From Rutstroemia sp. NJR-2017a BVV2 (lineage: Eukaryota > Ascomycota > Leotiomycetes > Helotiales > Rutstroemiaceae): a stretch of DNA of 64,000 nt. The position numbers were made by a program, and so were the translations under genes. The stretch is taken from the NCBI GenBank assembly GCA_002946415.1, contig NJPS01000038.1, positions 1-64,000 of the forward strand, in the 5' to 3' direction. Shown here in pieces: positions 45,715 to 56,472 of the stretch; the first letter of the stretch is position 1, and each line of letters begins with the position of its first letter. Under the pieces are notes generated by a model that saw only the letters and a list, made by a program, of their open reading frames with translations, made no database searches and was not told the DNA's origin.

Positions 45715-45810
45715 TTGTGAAGGTTTGTGCTGATGTGCTTTATTTGTGCGAGTTTAGATCCAGTGTCTCTTTGATTGCGGGAGGCTGTGTCGATGTGCTT
45801 TATTTGTGGA
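45701..45810. repeat. 60-bp tandem duplication spanning the stop codon
   Basis: The blocks at 45701-45750 and 45761-45810 align without gaps at a period of 60 bases, including TTGATTG, GATGTGCTTTATTTGTG and other matches, with about ten differences. The first copy contains the real TGA at 45712-45714. Confidence 0.8.
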
Positions 45811-46724
45811 TATTGTATTTCATTCTTTTTGTTTTCATTCTTTTTGTTTTCATTCTTTTTGTTTTCATTCCTCTTGTTTTCATCCCCTCCAACTTTCATT
45901 ACTTCCCACTTTTCCTTCCTACTTTCTTTCCCCTTTCTTCCCTACAGTAATCTTGTACACAACATCACCTTCGACAGCTGATTCCTTCCCCATAAAATCT
46001 TTCCTCATTTTCCAAAAGACAAAAAGAACTACTGGCACTTGAAGATTTCCATGTAGACGATCATTACTTATAACTTTTCCTTCCTTTCCTTTTGTTTTGT
46101 TTATTTTGTTTTCACTCTTTGGTTCTAATTCGACCACTTCTCTGCGTGAGATAATATACCAACATCGATACTTCACTGCCGGGGCAGCGAAGCTTTCGCC
46201 GTCCGTTTATGGGGATGGATGGGTTTGGGTGGATGAAATGAGTTCGGGTGGATGAATATTGAGATAAAATCAGAGAATTCTAGTACTACGATTTCGAATG
46301 GATAGTTAGATGACTCCACTGCCGAGCAGCAGAGCTCTATATGCTTCCTTGCGCATCCATGTACTTTTGTGGAGAGAGAGGCGTTAGAGGCTGTGGAAAT
46401 AGAGCGTGGGAACGGGAGGGATTATCTGAGTTGTGGATGGAATGGAGGTTGACTTCTGATATGATATGATTGATTGATGACTAAAAATTATGGATGGATG
46501 GTTGGGAAGGAATTTAACGTCATTTCGATGGCAATGATTGATCATTTAGTGTTATTAGAGCGGAGTAGTGTTCCACGATAAAAGGCAGCCATGTATCAGA
46601 ATGTCAGACATCGTGTCCATCCTAGCACAAGCAACTAGTTATCTACACTGAGCATTAATAAGCTGAATGAATCATGCATCGATCTCATTAATGCCTGTTA
46701 TAACAATAAACCACATCCCGCATT
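45715..46724. other. Convergent intergenic region
   Basis: 1 kb between the 3' ends of the disordered-protein gene and the SRA gene. It contains two repeats (45701-45810 and 45821-45880) and TGGATG-rich stretches near 46210-46260. No gene seen. Confidence 0.6.
45821..45880. repeat. 15-bp tandem repeat, 4 units
   Basis: CATTCTTTTTGTTTT occurs four times head to tail. The first three copies are identical and the fourth has two changes. Confidence 0.9.
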
Positions 46725-48416
46725 CTATTTAAACCGACCTTTGAGAACCTCCAGCAGATGCAACTCCCACGCACTTGGTCTAATCGCCGGCCCTTCAAAT
46801 CTGATTGGCGCTTGCCCGGGTAATCTTTGCAGCTTGTAACTATTTAAAAACCGGTCTGGATCAAGAGGTTTCATCGACACGATTTTGTATAAGCCATCAT
46901 ACCGAACACCTGCCTTTGGCGCATATTTAGAATCTTTGTTGACGCATCGCAAAACACGAATAGGGTTCCGATTGCGAAGACTGGAGTCTAGGAGCTTGGT
47001 GCCTCTGCTGGGCTCGCCCTTTTCGCCTGGGGTTCCGACGTATTCGATTTCCTGAATTTTATTAGTATTTTAACTTGGCTGGCGGAATAGGTTAACTTAC
47101 GTCTCCATTATCAACATTGGCATATCCTTTACCGGAGAGAGCGATTGCTAGCGCTTTTGTGACTCCAAAGATACCCGCCTCGATCTCACCATGAGCACCA
47201 TCTCTCAAAACCGCAAGTCTAGAAAACCACCATTGTCCGTTATCGAGAGCGTTGTGACCTTGAACGTGAGCATCGCGATGGTCACTCTCTTCCATTTTGA
47301 GACTGTGGGCCCAGCGCGTCTTGCCTTGGCCAAGGGATAATTTCTCATGCTTGATGCCTCGGTCTATAGACGCATCGAACTGGCCAGCTTCCCAAGTCCG
47401 GACCAGTCTTTTAGCATCCACGATGATGTCTTCGGGGAAGTGGAGTTTGCTTCTAGAAGAATAGATCTTAGGTAGACCTTCCTCCTTAAGAATGTGCGAG
47501 CGGTCGAGAAGTAGCTCGTTGACATCTTCGAAATACTCCAGTTTTTGGATATGACGCCGCAGAGTTGAATGATCATGCGTCAGATCTCCCTGTCCGGTAA
47601 CAGAAGTCTTGATAACTTTTTGAATGTGTAACTTGACTATATTCAGTTCTTGTAAGTGCGCTCTGTTTATTTGTTGTGACGGACGACGATGGGGGCTATC
47701 CACTGTCTTGATGACATGACGTTCTTTAAAGACAAAATCTGCATCATATCTAGGAACTCGTCGGGGCGGCGCGTATGCGGGTGGCTCTAAGGGTGTCGCG
47801 GGTTCATCAGTCGATTGCGTCTTCTGGTTATTTCCTTCTGCAATTTGAAAATCCTTGGTCTTCCGTTCACGTTTATTGCTGGTCACAATTGCGTTGAAAG
47901 AATCTCGTCTTGTGTCATCTGCTGAATATGAGTAAGCGCACATTAGATGTGTTATATGATAGGTGGTGGGTCGTTCTTACAAACAGACCTTGGTCTCTTT
48001 TTGGAGGTGAGGTCGATAGAAATTGGCTTTCGGAGAGCTTCACATGTAGAATGAGATTTAGTAGTTTCTCCAACTATACCTTCATCCATTAGATCCTCTT
48101 CAGCGTCCATAATCATATTAACATCTTCGAAGTCGAGCATAGGGAGTTCAGCAGAAGTAATAATATCGACATCATTCCCGGCTGTTGCAGTAGGTTCCTG
48201 TGCTTCGACTGGCCTTTTCCCAGCAGAAGTAACAAGTTCGACATCATTGTCAGCTGTTGCAGTAGATTCCTGTGCTTCGACTTGCTTGGTCTCGAGATTT
48301 TTACTAGCAGATCGTCTAGCAAGCACCTTAACATACTCTGATTTCCATCTGCTCACATTCGCGTTCGCCGGTCGTAGAGGAGGAGGCGACGTGGTAATGC
48401 CTCCGAACAGCAGCAT
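46725..48416 (-). CDS. SRA/YDG domain protein
   Basis: This is a stand-alone SRA (SAD/YDG) protein, a fold that flips out and reads modified cytosine in DNA. Exons 48416-47981, 47921-47101 and 47051-46725 give 527 residues. The N-terminal third is disordered, with a 24-residue duplication (46-69 and 70-92). Residues about 230-350 are helical and resemble regions upstream of SRA in other fungal proteins. The SRA domain (about 355-515) has EAGIFGV, SGKGYANVDNGD, IEYVGTPGEKG, NPIRVLRCVNK, KYAPKAGVRYDGLYKIVS and YKLQRLPGQAP. The YDGLYKIV signature is perfect. The usual YEDDxD pocket reads YANVD, and the Tyr-Thr-Gly after it reads Tyr-Val-Gly. No RING, PHD or SET domain is attached. Nuclear DNA reader is an inference. 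Intron 1 ends in CAGCAG, so one residue is uncertain. Confidence 0.82.
48141..48281 (-). repeat. 72-bp in-frame tandem duplication in the SRA gene
   Basis: Two copies encode VEAQExTATAxNDVxxxTSA with few substitutions (24 and 23 residues). The copies lie in the disordered N-terminus. Confidence 0.85.
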
Positions 48417-49882
48417 TGTTTAGAGGAAGGTGCTTTCTGCAACCAAGAACCCATACAAACACGAAAGGACGGAGGAGGAGCAGATGCGAACCTAGTGATA
48501 AAGATCAAGCAAGATCGATATGAAGGTGCATACTATTTACCCGTAGTGCTTGGCTTGCGATAAGTATATTGAAGAGGTGATATATGTGCAACAGGATAGA
48601 AATGCAAGTTGATATGAGGGAATCTTCTACCTGGTGGGATAAGCAGGATATATGCCAATTTATCTCGCACTTGAGACCGTGAGATAAAAGGTGAAGTGAA
48701 TACCAGGCACAGAAGTAATCTTATCTTACAAGAGAGGATAGTGAATGCGGCTCAACAATAATCCAGAACGGAAAGAACGAGGTCTCGCTTATGACCTCTT
48801 ACATTACATGCTGCTTCGAAGCAGGAAGGCAAGCAGATGCATGATTCCAGTACTGTACCAACGAGGAAAACCGGGTAGGCTTGTGTACTGCCTCTGAATG
48901 CATCAACACACATAGAAGGTATTAGAAACTTCACCAGCTGCCCCCGCGTCCTAGACAGCCAGTGTGCAAATTCCACCGGCCGAAGTGCCTTGGAAAGACC
49001 CATCAAAAGGAGATCGTCGAGAGGACTGCACCAATCGAGGTCAAACTGCGACCTTACGATACTCGTTTTTCGAATCAGTCTAGGACTATAAGAAAACTCC
49101 GCCAGGAAAAGCTACTGTCCAAGCAAACTTATACTTTCATGAGGTGAGGATACAGTGTCGTAGCACGTGCGGGCAGTCACAATGCATTCTGTATGGAAGT
49201 TTCCTACATCAACATTGCATCAGGTCGCATATACAACCGAGGACACAGCCAACGGTACCAGGAAACGTTTGAAGGATACAGGAGAGATCCTCATCCGGGA
49301 GCAGCAGAGTTAGCCGATGCCGTGGCTGTACTTGCATGAATGCACCAAATGGTTACAGCACAATGTACGACTATCGCCAAGTGCGATGGAACAGACTATT
49401 GAAGAAAGCGGTGCGCAAGTTCATGAAGATAGCTTCACGCAGAAATACCGACCTGGCACCAGAGAATCATTAACCCGGGTATCCTTATAGGTGCACGAGG
49501 TGTCAGCCTCAATCAGATCTGAAGGGGAGAACATATTGTATCACAAAAATTGGCATTGCAATCTCTACGTAGGAAGGTGGCTCAGCATGCGAAACAATCA
49601 CTGATGTGGGTGAGAAACGGACTACTAATATCCCAGACACAACTATGCCCAGACCCGCTTTGCACGTGATGAATAGTAAAGAGACATGCACTTAGATAAG
49701 TTTGAATGGTGCCCAAGTGTATGTCACTGTCTCAGCATATGGCACATGAAGGTAGGTCATTTCAGTATTTTGCATTTTACTGCTCGTGATCTGGTTCATT
49801 GAGCCAATGCTAGAACATCCGTCCGAGATGTATGAAAAACACCAATATTTGCACCCATTCCCCCCAACTCTGCCAGAAAAAC
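48417..49882. other. Intergenic region between SRA and RPL20 genes
   Basis: 1.47 kb, with the SRA promoter on the left and the RPL20 3' flank on the right. Only short frames without domains. I see no tRNA, transposon or structured RNA. Confidence 0.6.
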
Positions 49883-50970
49883 TTAGTAGAAAGTCGATGG
49901 TCGCTTCGCGGCGAAGAGTTTGCTTGCAGCTTGCTTGGATACACGGTGAGGAAGAGGGAATTTGAGATCCTTTTCGAGGAGTTGCTTGATGTATGGGCGC
50001 TTGACGTCTTCGGTCTTCTCGATTTCGACGACCTTGAGGATCTGGTTGCAAAATAATTAGAACGAGTATTGGATGTGTTACACAATGTAAACTTACGTGG
50101 ATGGACCTGAATCGGGAGCGATGTCTGGCTGCCATATCTTGGTACAAAGCTTCAACAGCATCGGTTCTTGACATCTCACGGTACTCCTTGTACATGTTGT
50201 GAGTTCCGGATCTGGAATCGTATCTGATCCAGATACCGAAGTTCTTGACCTTCATTGGGCGCTTCTCGTGGATCTACAAATATTCACATCAGTATCCACG
50301 CTGATTCCTTAAGTGCAGTTGAGCTTCCTACCTCGTTCAAGCTAACGATCTCACCATTGGCCTTCTTGACCTTTCGCAGCTTCATCAAGAAGTACCAGAA
50401 ACGAGACTTTGCAACAACAGTGTTTGGTGCAAAAATTCTCATGCGGTACAGCTTTGGTGCTGGGTTTGCCTCGGATGGCAGATGGCGGCCAATGACCTGG
50501 TATTCTCTAAGACGACCTGAAAAAGAAATTCGAATTAGCTTCCGTGGCTACCAAGTTTCAGGCATTTATATCCCAAGCAGTCGACGGGCAGGCTAGAGGG
50601 GCATTAGGCTTCGCATTCGAATCGGCGGGGGCGCTCTTTTCCATTCATAGGTCCAATTTCGAGCTGCTATTCGGGTGCATGACGTCCTTGCTTCTCATGT
50701 GGTGATGTCGACATATGTGTTATCGTAGAAAGTATTGTGCGATTGCGCGGTTCGTGCAGAATGTCCAAGTCGGAGAGATCCGTTTGACCGTCAATTCCTC
50801 CTTCAATTGAGCGGCCCGAAGCAGTTTTCGTTCTCAAACATATACGCCGTATGGCCATGGACAGATTGAATAATTTCCGTTGAAACTATAGGATGCGTAG
50901 TCTCATTCTCCAGCCATCCTTTCGTGTTTTCGCCCGTAGAATCTTGAAAGAAAATCTATATCTTACCCAT
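49883..50970 (-). CDS. RPL20: 60S ribosomal protein eL20 (L18a)
   Basis: This is a structural protein of the cytosolic large ribosomal subunit. Four exons, 50970-50967, 50516-50332, 50273-50097 and 50041-49883, give 174 residues, the family's length. The first exon holds only ATG plus one base. The 450-base first intron (GTAAGA donor) fits the common design of fungal ribosomal protein genes. Landmarks are [104 protein letters not shown] and a C-terminal KRPSTFY. All junctions preserve frame. The start was fixed by the only ATGG|GTAAGA in the upstream stretch that splices correctly. Confidence 0.93.
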
Positions 50971-51600
50971 CTGGATGGGAATTAGCTGATGTACTTCAAT
51001 GGATCGCGATGTAACAATAACGTACTGTGAATATTTGGCCGTAGGTGTTGTCGTTAGTTGTCGCTGCAGAATCGGGGTTGAGACTCTTCGAAATTCGATG
51101 TTCTCATTCTCGGCTCGCAAATTTCGAAGTTGAGCTAAGGGTTTGAATTTTGGACAGCCCTAGAGAAGCGACTTTACTATATCGCGTTAGTGCGTAAATG
51201 CTCTCAGCCAAAATCAGCAAGGTGGATTGACGGTGTGCGGGTAATAAGTTCTGTGCTGACATTATTGATATCATTCTTCAGATGTACAGAGGGAAGGGGT
51301 TGGTTGCCGATGAATGCTTCTTTCTGAGTGTATCTTCATATGATGTTACCTACTATCCACATCTTACAACCTCACATCCCTAACAATCCCACTTTCAATC
51401 GATGAGGCCATGCAGCCTTGATTCCATTTCTCATTTCTCACCGCATAAAAGCCTCGTATTTCTGTTTGATACCCATTCGCATCTGTCTATCCATCTATCA
51501 GCTACCGTCAGCTAGTATCACCAGTGGAAACCAGTATTCTACTTTACTTGTTCCCGCAAAGTCGCGATTTGAGTCACACGACACGCTCTGGATATTAGAG
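50971..51600. promoter_or_regulatory. Divergent promoter region, RPL20 and CSN12
   Basis: 630 bases between divergent start codons. The RPL20 promoter must be strong, but I cannot identify a specific ribosomal-protein promoter element with confidence. Confidence 0.4.
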
Positions 51601-53389
51601 ATGGATTCTTTTTTTGAGGACTTCAAGTCTGCCTACAATGAAGGAAATGGCTACAATGTCTCGATGGCCCTTTATCCTGTAGCCTCCGACAAACTCCGAG
51701 CCTTTTATCGAAGCACAAACTATGAGCACGTCAAGAAAGACATCAAGTATCAACTGCTCTATGATGATCGGTCGCCATTAAATTGCCCTGTAGAAGAGGC
51801 CAACGGATGGGTTGACGTCTTTTGCGGATTTTGGAAGGCAGTAGGCATGATACTACATGCCGAACCACTGGGAATGGAGAATTCAAAGGTATGTTAGGTT
51901 TCTTCGGCTTGAAAGGATTAGGAGAGTACTTGCATGACCACATCTCAAGGCTGCTTGTTTCCGCGGCGAAGCATTCCGAGCACGTGATGTGCGACTGTAC
52001 TCCTCTTCCCGGATGAACTCCACCTCAAGGACACCTTTGATCATTTCAGATCGTTATTTGTTCTTGCTATTGATCAGTTCTTAGGACGCCTTGACGAAGG
52101 TATATGAAGCGTGGAAGGAGATGACAAATTCCCTCATCCGTGGCTACAGTGCTTGTGGATTTGAAGCTTGGACGGTGCCTTGCTTATACGTAGCGGGGAA
52201 ATACATGCGAATCTTTGCCATAAAGGCCGATGAAGCAAGTGGCACTGTGGTAGGTGTTGTCACAAGTTTTCAGGAGGACATAAATCCGGAATCGGAGAAG
52301 AATGAAAAACTCGAAGATGCTGCAAGACAGCTCAACCGCATCTTCACGTTATGTCTAAGTGACAGGTGAGCTCGCACTTTCACGGTTACACAACAGTTTG
52401 CTAATCGTGTGAATAGAGCATCTCTTGATGAATCTCGAAAATGGGCGACTTATAATATCATCAATCTTCTTTTTAAGACCTACTTCAAGTTAAACTCCAT
52501 CGGGTTATCGCGAAATATCCTGAATGCCATCCAAGCATATAGAGGTGATATGCCTAGCTTGGAGTCATTTCCTCTATCTCACCAGGTGACATTCAAATAC
52601 TATGTTGGAGTTATATACTTCCTAGAAGAACATTACGCAGAGGTAAGAGTTGTTCTCATGAAATCGCCGGTCTGCAATGCTAATGCGGTCTGTTCTAGGC
52701 GGAGAAAAATCTCACAGAAGCGTGGAAAATGTGTCACAAGGATTCCATAAAGAACAAAGAGTGCGTATCAGGCCACCTAACAGCATTGAGACTCAACCAC
52801 TGACCGTAATATTTAGACTCATTTTGACATACTTGATACCATGCCATCTTCTCACTACCCACACTTTACCTACTCAGGCTCTCTTGGCGCCATATCCGAA
52901 GCTCCAAAAACTGTTTCTACCACTCTCCAGGTGCATTAAGAAAGGCGATCTATCCGGGTTCGATGCTGCTCTAGTCGCTGGAGAGAATGAGTTTGTGAAA
53001 CGGCGAATCTACTTAACTCTTGAAAGAGGTCGCGATATCGCACTACGCAATCTTCTCCGTAAGGTCTTCATTGCCGGGGGATACGAAGAAGCCAAGGATC
53101 CTACAGCAGCTCCTGTACGCCGAACGAGAATTCCTGTTGCTGAATTTGGAGCTGCCATCAGTATTGGGAGTAAAGAGACTATAGAAAGTGATGAAGTTGA
53201 ATGCTTGCTTGCAAACATGATATACAAGGTTGGTCAATCTCCTTTCAACTACATCTACCGGTCAGCAGAATCTCCGCGATGAGCAACAACATTAACAGTC
53301 AGCAGAGCCTGATGAAAGGATATATTGCACGAGAACGAGGTATCGTTGTCCTAAGCAAGGGTGGTGCATTTCCCGGCACAGGCGTATGA
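51601..53389 (+). CDS. CSN12: PCI-domain protein Csn12 (PCID2/Thp1-like family)
   Basis: This is a PCI protein that pairs with Thp3 in mRNA biogenesis and was first found with the COP9 signalosome. Six exons, 51601-51888, 52085-52365, 52417-52642, 52699-52760, 52817-53228 and 53306-53389, give 450 residues. Landmarks are [139 protein letters not shown] and the C-terminal [21 protein letters not shown]. The PCI winged-helix part spans about residues 250-430. Two donors are weak (GTGCGT before exon 5, GTTGGT before exon 6) but give the only open, family-matching frame. Confidence 0.9.
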
Positions 53390-54545
53390 GGACACACACT
53401 GGAATAGACTAGGGATCGATGAATTGATGTAAAATGGTGATCAGCCTCCGTCCCTGGTCGTTACATTACGTTGTACTATCATCATCTGACCGTGTCGCGA
53501 TACAATTGAGTCCCTCGTTCGTTGATCCAGCCTAACCTTCATTCATCCGCCATGGATGGCTACAATGAATTTGTCCAATCCTTTCCTGTATTACTTCGAT
53601 TCTACTTCCGTAGGCCTCACGGTATCAGCGACGAAGTCTATGAGTTTGTGCGCAGAACAATCCTTAGAACATACCTTATTCATGTATGGATCGTGATTCT
53701 GGCTTGGGCTTACGGACTTGGGGTTCAAAACTGCTGCGCTTCGGACCCCAAATATCATAACCAATCGAACATCATCAATTAGCACCCTTTAAGTAAGGTT
53801 AACGCTCAACACCAAAAAGCCGACCCATCTTAAAACTCTATTAAAGACAATCCTAATGGCCTTAAAGCCAGCGCGCTCGCAACCCGAAATAATCCATTTG
53901 ATTGGCGAACGATTCATACTAAGTAGCATCAAGCTTTGTGGGATTGATCTTGCGTGCTATAGTAGTGAAGGATTCATTGGGCGGGAACGTGCCACAACGT
54001 GTCAGCCGCATTTACGGAACCGATGAGGCACGGCTCAGGGGCACATAGTGACAATCCTTGTGAGCAATCCGTGAGTGGGATGGTTGTCGCATCGTGCGGT
54101 ATCTCTTTCTTGTTGTTCGAGTCCCTGTCTATTCTTCATACTCTCTTCATTCCTCGCGCCGAGGAGAGTTTTTTCTAGATTAGCATCAGTTAATCATAGG
54201 AGGCCCTGGCAAGTTTATATCCGACGTTTCAGCTCTGATGTTCCTCTGTGTCCCGTCTACCTATTTTTTGAGACGCATCTTAGAAATCCAACGTCAGCGG
54301 AACTCAAAATACTTTTCGTACGCACGGCCATGAAATAGCCCCTGCTATCTTTGATGTCTAAGTGGAGATCATACTATCGTCCGATGTCTCAACTAGTCCT
54401 CGAGATACGTTCTTGTTCCTCTTCGCATTCAGTCAGTACTTACATTGCTCATATTACACAAAGCTACTGTAGTAACCTAGTAGAGTTGTTTTTCATTTCA
54501 TGTCAATCGTTTTTCATTTCTCTCTCTTAACTACACTCCTTTCCA
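53390..54545. other. Intergenic region, possibly with a small gene
   Basis: 1.16 kb between CSN12 and the membrane-protein gene. The only item of interest is a 76-codon frame at 53552 (separate entry). A GTTCGAGTCCC sequence near 54115 resembles a tRNA B box but no tRNA fits around it. Confidence 0.5.
53552..53782 (+). CDS. Possible small membrane protein, 76 residues
   Basis: The ATG at 53552 lies in a CCGCCATGG context. The frame encodes a charged N-terminus (DGYNEFVQSFPVLLRFYF, HGISDEVYEFVRR) and one hydrophobic stretch (YLIHVWIVILAWAYGLGV) that could cross a membrane. Amino-acid composition is normal. No family recognised, no introns needed. It may be a chance frame. Confidence 0.25.
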   Translation: MDGYNEFVQSFPVLLRFYFRRPHGISDEVYEFVRRTILRTYLIHVWIVILAWAYGLGVQNCCASDPKYHNQSNIIN

Positions 54546-55698
54546 ATGACATCCACCGCGTTCGCCGACCAGGTATTGCAAACGTATCAAGCTTCAATTA
54601 CTGCCTGGCTCCCAATTTCCACCGCCTGGCCATTAACGACACAGTGCTCCAGTCTCATATACATCGGCGGTGGGAAAGATGCAGGCAAGGCATTTGGGTG
54701 GGATCCATTGTATGGAAGTGTAATTGATACCAACGCTCCACTATGCCTTCCGCGAGAAGTGACCAGTTGGTGGTTCGGCACATCATATTCACTTGGTCCG
54801 ACGTTCAATTGCCCACAAGCTTATACCACTGCTACCACATCGGTTCACACTCCCGGTATGACAGAGGTCTTCTGCTGTCCTTCGTATGTACCGAATCTTC
54901 AGTTTGGGGGAAAAGGGTAGTCTTCTAACAGAAACCAGACAATATGATCTCGCAACCGAACTTCCATCCCATGGTGCCGTCGATTACCCTTCTCAATGCA
55001 TGTCTACCCTCACCTCAGGCGATGTTCTCCACTACCAATCCAGCACCGGCGGTATCATGCAACCGACTAGTCTCACTGTGAGCGATACGTTCGTCGTTCA
55101 TGGACAGCATGTCAACGGTTTCAATATCGACAGCAAAGTGTTCGCGCAAATGACTGCGCCGCCGGTGACTGCTACTTCTGCTTCTCCTTCTGCTTCTGCA
55201 TCTACTTCTGCGTCTACTTCTACCACGCACACATCGAACTCCGCAATGGCGACCTCGACTTCTTTCCAGGACATCCCCCTCGGCGCGTCATCTTCTTCGG
55301 CACCGCTAGTTTCGTCGAGTTCGCAGCCGCAGGAGAGTAAGAAGGACGAGAATAGTTCGACGCTCGCGGTGGCGGTTGGTGCAGGGGTTGGTGCGGGGCT
55401 TGCGGTATTGCTGATGGCTGGGGTGGGGTTCTGGTTTTGGAGAAGGAGCAGGAGGAACAGAGAAGGGGACTTTAGGATAGGGAGTGATATGGAGGGTGAG
55501 GCGTTGAATACGGGGCTGCGAGGTAAGGGGGAGCCGGGAATAGCAAAACCAAACGAAAGACCCATGAGGATGGTTCATGGGGAATTGTCCACTGAGAGAA
55601 GGCCCGAAGAGTTAGATGCTAGGGGTAATGGCAATGAGGGTGTATACTGGGATCCGATGAAGGGAGGTGGTGCAGCAGAGAGGGTGTATGAGATATGA
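54546..55698 (+). CDS. Single-pass membrane protein with Ser/Thr-rich stalk (hypothetical)
   Basis: Exons 54546-54883 and 54939-55698 give 365 residues; donor GTATGT. Residues 1-180 form a Cys-containing, probably extracellular part with Trp/Cys motifs (WWFGTSYSLGPTFNCPQAYTTAT, EVFCCPSQYDL, YPSQCMSTL). A Ser/Thr/Ala-rich stalk follows (about 205-275), likely O-mannosylated. One membrane helix (AVGAGVGAGLAVLLMAGVGFWFW) is followed at once by RRSRR, so the C-terminal 85 residues should be cytosolic. The architecture is common among Pezizomycotina surface proteins and resembles wall-stress sensors in outline only. No N-terminal signal peptide is visible, which is odd for this layout. Either export relies on the membrane helix as anchor or the true start lies elsewhere. 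Confidence 0.68.
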
Positions 55699-56472
55699 AG
55701 ACTGCTCTTTCTTCGCCGATGGAGTAGGAGATTTGGTTCACTCAATGCGGATACATAGTAACTTAATGACTGTAGACACAATTTGTATATGTATAAATAT
55801 ATATTTCTTCCCATCGCTTCCTGCAGCCAATTCATGGAGCATGGAGACAGCACCAAGGGGTGCACTAATCCACGAACCTCATTGCCAATTGCGATGTCAA
55901 TAACCTTCTTAACTCCCTCGACCACGATCTTGGTACAGAGCATTCGAATATGCAAGTTTTAGTATGAAATATTGAGAGTTATTGACATTATCGTAAAGTA
56001 ATTGTAGACTATGTCGAGCCCGGGAGCCTGCCTATCAACAAGTGTGCCCATGGTCTACATTACGAACAGGGCGAGAGACATTTCTACCACATTTATATGA
56101 TGTTACCTACGGATTACATGGTGTAGCAATTCATCGGATGAATTACTGGGGTTTGTTGCATATCTTACAATCTGAGATCGTCGATCGTTCCTTGATATTC
56201 TATTGCCGATACCTTTGTGGATGGTTGCGTTTGAGTTTTATACTGGGCAGAGAATGCACATGTACTGCAATCTTACTTGATGAAAGTACAACGGCTTTGG
56301 CACTCATATTAATAAGACATTATCAATACCAATATTTATCTAATAATACTACTAATGAATCTTTTTCCTTCTAATCTGCGTTGCCATCGACTCAAACACT
56401 GTATAAGTAAGATTCCACTCCCGCACAACCCATACACCACCAACCCTTCGCCTCGCAACACCCACCATACCC
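55699..56472. other. Convergent intergenic region
   Basis: 774 bases between the membrane-protein gene and the disordered-protein gene on the other strand. AT-rich around 56290-56360. No gene seen. Confidence 0.55.

Noticed and set aside
48417..49882. Decayed transposon in the large spacer
   Set aside because: No terminal repeats, no transposase-like frame and no clear C-to-T mutation bias were seen.
50517..50966. C/D box small nucleolar RNA inside the eL20 first intron
   Set aside because: No box C on the transcribed strand was found to pair with the single possible box D.
54090..54130. tRNA-like B box (GTTCGAGTCCC)
   Set aside because: No acceptor-stem pairing, anticodon arm or A box could be fitted around it.
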